Shown here: positions 59,441-64,000 of the stretch, one piece after another
Layout: every line of letters begins with the position of its first letter
Numbering within the stretch: the first letter of the stretch is position 1
Assembly: GCF_050947875.1 (NCBI RefSeq)
Contig: NC_134568.1
Location: 260,272,115-260,336,114, forward strand
Length of the DNA stretch: 64,000 bases
Source: Dermacentor variabilis
Lineage: Eukaryota > Arthropoda > Arachnida > Ixodida > Ixodidae
Direction of reading: 5' to 3'
Program-made: the position numbers and the translations under genes
Notes under the pieces: generated by a model
Databases searched by the model: none
Seen by the model: only the letters and a program-made list of their open reading frames with translations
What the model was told of the DNA's origin: nothing

Positions 59441-59876
59441 AAAGCAGACATGTCGCGACACCACATTTATTCGGTGACTGTGGAGAGCTGTGGGTATTTG
59501 GTTGCGAAGTGTTGGAGCATCTCAGAGCAAATAAATTTGTGTCTGTCGTGTGCTGTTCACTACCGTCTAGTATGACAGCACTGGTTTCTGCAAAAGGGGA
59601 TATGACAAAATATTTACGAAAATCAAACAGCAAATAATTTCAATTTTCAGCTGCTACTTCTCTAAGTGTTTCAATATTTTCGATCAGTTGTTTCAATCAA
59701 TATTTTCGCTGTTTCAATCAAAAGTACATAAGAAAGGAGGGATGTTTGTATTTCTTAGCATGTTTTCTGCATTGTGTGACTAAAAGAGCCCGGGCGAAAA
59801 TAACAAACGAGAAACCTAGGCAACTATTTCCAAGTATCTGAGGTAACGGTAAGCACGAGGAACACGCCGTTCTTAC
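59441..59876. other. No gene seen; GTTTCAATCA(ATATTTTCG) short repeats at about 59668-59720
   Basis: Three near-copies of GTTTCAAT(CA)ATATTTTCG. Otherwise unassigned. Confidence 0.4.
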
Positions 59877-60114
59877 CCGCCGTGGTTGCTCAGTGGCTAT
59901 GGTGTTGGGCTGCTGAGCACGAGGTCGCGGGATCGAATCCCGGCCACGGCGGCCGCATTTCGATGGGGGCGAAATGCGAAAACACCCGTGTGCTTAGATT
60001 TAGGTGCACGTTAAAGAACCCCAGGTGGTCGAAATTTCCGGAGTCCTCCACTACGGCGTGCCTCATAATCAGAAAGTGGCTTTGGCACGTAAAACCCCAA
60101 ATATTATTATTAAC
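59877..60114 (+). mobile_element. Ruka-type SINE, full length
   Basis: Best-preserved copy: CTCAGTGGCTATGGTGTTGG (A box), GGTCGCGGGATCGAATCCC (B box), CATTTCGATGGGGGCGAAAT, TTAGATTTAGGTGCACGTTA, AGAACCCCAGGTGGTCGAAA, TTTCCGGAGTCCTCCACTAC, ending GGCACGTAAAACCCC and an ATTATTATT tail. Differs from 44629-44860 at only a few sites. Confidence 0.94.
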
Positions 60115-60938
60115 ACGCCGTTTGAACTGGAAGCATCCAAATTTTGTTTTGTCATAATGCAATCACCACCAAGGACCAAAAAAAGGACCTCTAGCAGACG
60201 ACAAGCGAGCGCTCCGATTACGTGATGCGCGCAAAGGGAAGCTACTGTCGCCGCGCATGCGCACACATGTTGTGAGGCGCCGCTTAACCGCGCTGGCAAT
60301 ACAGAAAGCCACGCGCTGCCGTGCTCAAGCTCAGAAAGATCACCCCCGTACGTACTACACTTCAATGGTGCCTACGGCCGCCAGCTCTTGCGAGATGACC
60401 GCCGCCGGTGTGTCACATGCGTATAACATGGGTGCGCGAGGGCACATGCGCGCGCGACAGTTTCCTCTTCAAATAAAGACGCCGGAACGAAGTGGGCGCA
60501 TTGTACAGCGTTTGACGGACAGCTACGCGGCAGCTTCGCTTCACACACTTTCCAAGAAGCGCGTTGTATCTGCATCTTTCTTTTTTTTTTTTCGATTGCC
60601 TAAATAATGAGCAGCAATATGGAATGTTCCACGAAAACCAGGCTCATTAATACCGGACCACGATCAGCCGTGTCAAGGCTTCCGTAGCTCGCACGGTCAT
60701 ATTTTAGGTTTAGTCGGCGTCATATTGAAGAACGTGGTTATGCGCGCGCATTCGTATACATCTTCGGAGCGGTCGCGCGTGATCAGTATTACGTGGCGAT
60801 TAACGAGCCCGATCGGGGAGGATTGCGTGGAGAGGGTAATTACACCGCCCCCGCCTCCTTTCGCGCGCTCTTTCCCTCCTTACCTTCTTTAGTTAACTGG
60901 GGAGACTCCATCTCCACAGGGATCGCTCGGGGTAAACC
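60115..60938. other. No gene seen
   Basis: Unassigned. Short overlapping frames only. Confidence 0.4.
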
Positions 60939-61558
60939 AGAGTTTCTCAATATATTACCTAGAGGGAAATCTGGCGCTGCAGCGCTGTGGTACGTATGCA
61001 TGGGAATGCCGGTATATTGTGATTCGGATTGGCATCGTTCTCAGAGAGCCAGGACACTTTGCAGACGCGCCTGGCAAGCACCTTTCCGTCTGTCACAATG
61101 ATTCATTTTTTACTAAAGCAGCACGTAAAAAGCTGTTCTAGCTTTACTATTACGCAAGAACATGTTTTGCTTAACTATGAGAACTTGTTATTGCATGTAC
61201 AATTATATGATACGTAAAAAGTATCAGCGGGCCGCTAAAGTTGGAGGACAGACGACAAGATTCGCGTTCACTCTGAAACAGTTTGTCGTCTGTTATTGCT
61301 TTCCTTCCCTTCGTGATGCATTGTAGGTGAGTAAAGATGCAATTTGCGTGAATGGAACCATTTCATGAAGATTTTACTTTAAGAACGCGTTATTTGTGCA
61401 GCCATATCCACGTTTTAAATGAAGCCTCTTATAACACCAGCCAACACAAGCGTCGCAGACACATATACCGTCATTCCCATGACGGCACGGCGCCCCTTAA
61501 GAAACACCCATGGGCGGTGGCGCCATATTTCCCTCTAGGTGTTATAGTGAGAAACTCT
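60939..61558. repeat. Fold-back repeat, arms at about 60939-61022 and 61462-61558
   Basis: AGAGTTTCTCA-TATA--ACCT and TAGAGGGAAAT-TGGCGC at the left recur inverted at the right end, as does CATGGGAATG-CGGTATAT. The 440-bp interior has no coding signal. Confidence 0.65.
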
Positions 61559-61791
61559 ATGGGCTAAACCGTCCTTCCCCTGAGGATTTTTGGATTTCGG
61601 CTGGAGAGCGTGTTATAGTGATCGCATGGCAACCTGAGCACGTAGTACCTCTATATGTCATCGAAACCGAGAATAACAATCCATTGACGTCGGTCACACA
61701 AATGGTTCGATAGTGATATTACAGTACGTAACAACAAGCACTCCCTAGATTTTCAACGTACCCTCTCGTCTTGTTGATCTTTATTTAGGAA
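61559..61791. other. No gene seen
   Basis: Unassigned spacer. Confidence 0.4.
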
Positions 61792-61931
61792 TGCAAAAAC
61801 ACCCGTGTACTTAGATTTTAAGGTGCACGTTAAAGGATTCCAGGTGGCCCAAATTTCCGGAGCTTCCCACTACGGCGGGCCTCATAATCAGATCGTGGTT
61901 TTGGCACGTAAAACCCCATAATTTTAATCTT
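61792..61931 (+). mobile_element. Ruka-type SINE, 5'-truncated
   Basis: Only the body: AAAAACACCCGTGTACTTAG, AAGGTGCACGTTAAAGGATT, AATTTCCGGAGCTTCCCACT, CGGGCCTCATAATCAGATCG, ending GGCACGTAAAACCCC. The tRNA head is missing, as expected for incomplete reverse transcription. Confidence 0.88.
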
Positions 61932-62271
61932 TATTTCGATAAGGGGCATGCAAGAGCGAACCATAAATTTCACAATATATAACCGGAAAAAAAGCACCTA
62001 ATAAAAATATATGAGTGCACAAATGAACTATATAGGACTAATAAGATACAAAGACGTCGCACCAAAGCGTTTTTCGTATTGCTGGCGCCGTCGTCCATTC
62101 GCGCATTCAAGTTTCACCATGTCACAAGAACACGTCCAGTTATCGTAATCTCCGGATTGATAGTGTTTTATTATATCCACCGAATCTGGCAAAAATAGTC
62201 TGCCGAATTCAAAGATTCTTCCGAACTGAGCGGAACTGCAGCACATTCCGGTGATAGATGGAGCTATCAGC
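61932..62271. other. No gene seen
   Basis: Unassigned. Confidence 0.4.
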
Positions 62272-62296
62272 AAAGCCTTGCGCACGCTGCAGAAAA

Positions 62297-62341
<45 letters not shown>

Positions 62342-62370
62342 GATGTTTTCTGCAGCGTGCGCAAGGCTTT
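62272..62370. repeat. Perfect 30-bp inverted repeat around a (TCA)n tract
   Basis: The left arm 62272-62301 (AAAGCCTTGCGCACGCTGCA...) and the right arm 62341-62370 are exact reverse complements; the loop is about 39 bp of (TCA)n. It directly adjoins the RTE stub at 62371-62442. Confidence 0.95.
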
Positions 62371-62442
62371 CATCATCATCAGCCTGGTTACGCCCACTGC
62401 AGGGCGAAGGCCTCTCCCATACTTCTCCAACAACCCCGGTCA
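62371..62442 (-). mobile_element. RTE LINE 3' stub (72 bp)
   Basis: CATCATCATCAGCCTGGTTA and GCCCACTGCAGGGCGAAGGC ... AACCCCGGTCA match the 3' end of the minus-strand RTE LINE at 47045-47113. It is an extremely 5'-truncated insertion. Confidence 0.92.
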
Positions 62443-63038
<596 letters not shown>

Positions 63039-63227
63039 GAAAAAGATTCACACAAACTCCTCTGGGCGTTGTCAAAATGCCACTGGCTCACCTATACCAC
63101 AGCAATAGACATCAGACTGCCCAGGCGGCGCTGCGGAAAAACCCGTCACCAGCGCCCCCATCGCAGCCTTGGTACGAACTGAGTAGTGCAAAATGAGCTG
63201 TCCGCAAGCGAAGGTGCATAGGCGACA

Positions 63228-63710
63228 ATGGACCCTCCTCTTTCGGTTGTGTTGAGACACGGTTTCCTGAAAATCAAGGACCTGCAAAGCTTCTTCCGCC
63301 CATCTACGCTTCGGAAAGGGAGGAAGCTCAGCAGGGCGAAGTACGTGTACAATGTAAAAGAAGCCTCATGTGTTTTTTCGGCGTGCTGCTGCTCGCAAGT
63401 ACAGAGGGTATCAGGTTTGTTTATAGGCATATCAGCACAAAAATCTAAGCATTTCAAATTGGTTCATGTTGAAAATGTCCTCAACACAAGACTGAAGTTT
63501 CTCCTATATATTTATGCATTCTATCGTAATGTTTTTTCTCGCAATTATTTACAAACAGTAAATCCTTCCATAGCCTTATTCAGGGCATCAAACAGAAAAC
63601 GTTTTCCAAGGCAGCAAACAGCGTGCGAACATAACGAAAGCAAGCTTCCTACAGTGCCTGCGCGCCGCGTCTTTCTGTCTTGCAAGAGATACATCATCCA
63701 GTACCTTTGA
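63228..63710 (+). CDS. Unrecognised frame, possible first exon
   Basis: Open for 160 codons. The first 50 residues (MDPPLSVVLRHGFLKIKDLQ, SFFRPSTLRKGRKLSRAKYV, YNVKEA) are well balanced and recall the region before the zinc finger of SWIM-type proteins. That is a weak resemblance, not an identification. The later part (from about 63410) looks like non-coding sequence read through, so an exon ending near 63400 is likelier than a 160-residue protein. Confidence 0.3.
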   Translation: MDPPLSVVLRHGFLKIKDLQSFFRPSTLRKGRKLSRAKYVYNVKEASCVFSACCCSQVQRVSGLFIGISAQKSKHFKLVHVENVLNTRLKFLLYIYAFYRNVFSRNYLQTVNPSIALFRASNRKRFPRQQTACEHNESKLPTVPARRVFLSCKRYIIQYL

Positions 63711-64000
63711 ACTTTTCGCAGACGCTTCAACACACGCGCGCATATAAGTGTAAATAAACGCGACAATTTTTTTTTACACATTTGCGTTACTTCGCAATTA
63801 CTCATCCAGTGCTCCTACAGCAACTTTATTGTTCACATCTGAAAGACGCAGTCGAGCAGGCTCACCACATTGCGAAACGTGCTTGTTGTATCGGCACAGG
63901 ACATGCAAAATAGCGAAACTAGAAATGAGGTCGCGATACAACGATGCTCTACAGCAGGATTTTGAATTCATAAACGAACCAACATGTTTGGTTAAACGGA
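63711..64000. other. No gene seen
   Basis: Window end; unassigned. Confidence 0.4.

Noticed and set aside
58340..59860. Terminal inverted repeats of the Tc1/mariner relic
   Set aside because: I compared the flanks by eye and found no matching ends.

Overview
This window looks like nuclear, non-coding-rich DNA of a hard tick (Ixodida, probably a metastriate genus). The main evidence is at least seven copies of a tRNA-derived SINE that I recognise as the tick Ruka type, several non-LTR retrotransposon families with tick-like C-terminal domains, long simple repeats, and almost no uninterrupted host coding sequence. There is no bacterial-style gene organisation, no rRNA and no CRISPR. Almost everything that can be named is a mobile element or a relic of one. 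Family names come from remembered protein and consensus patterns, not from a database search.

Layout. 1-3790: a young Ty3/Gypsy-type LTR element (172 bp of 5' LTR, then gag, integrase and the 3' LTR) that lacks protease, reverse transcriptase and RNase H. It lies in the tRNA-like head of a SINE-like repeat. 4062-5676: fold-back sequences, a (TA)n tract and a terminal-inverted-repeat element. 5992-8035 (minus): three phase-0 exons with consensus splice sites, the best host-gene candidate, product unrecognised. 9370-12455: a partial second copy of the inverted-repeat element, a Ruka SINE, a 150-bp direct repeat and a 319-bp palindrome. 13560-19520: a three-layer LINE nest (decayed RTE/BovB-like outside, I-like in the middle, younger RTE inside). 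20440-22090: (TTA)n and a decayed minus-strand LINE. 22.1-34.9 kb: mostly unassignable, with a Ruka copy and a twin-primed I-like LINE (28010-28960). 36.5-39.96 kb: a 73-nt hairpin and a tRNA-derived repeat. 42697-43890: a minus-strand LINE whose 3' tail runs into a 203-bp (TGTA)n tract. 44.6-49.4 kb: two Ruka copies and a minus-strand RTE LINE with a 720-codon open frame fused to a truncated Ruka. 51.36-54.39 kb: a nearly complete CR1/L2-like LINE, minus strand. 57.1-59.5 kb: a LINE 3' end and a decayed Tc1/mariner transposase. 59.9-63.0 kb: further Ruka copies, a fold-back and an RTE stub beside a perfect palindrome.

How the parts relate. Ruka copies presumably depend on LINE machinery in trans. 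Several junctions look like retrotransposition by-products: a Ruka-RTE chimera (template switch), an RTE copy with an out-of-order segment (template jump), an inverted LINE 5' end (twin priming) and microsatellites grown from LINE tails. Host function cannot be read here beyond the three-exon candidate.
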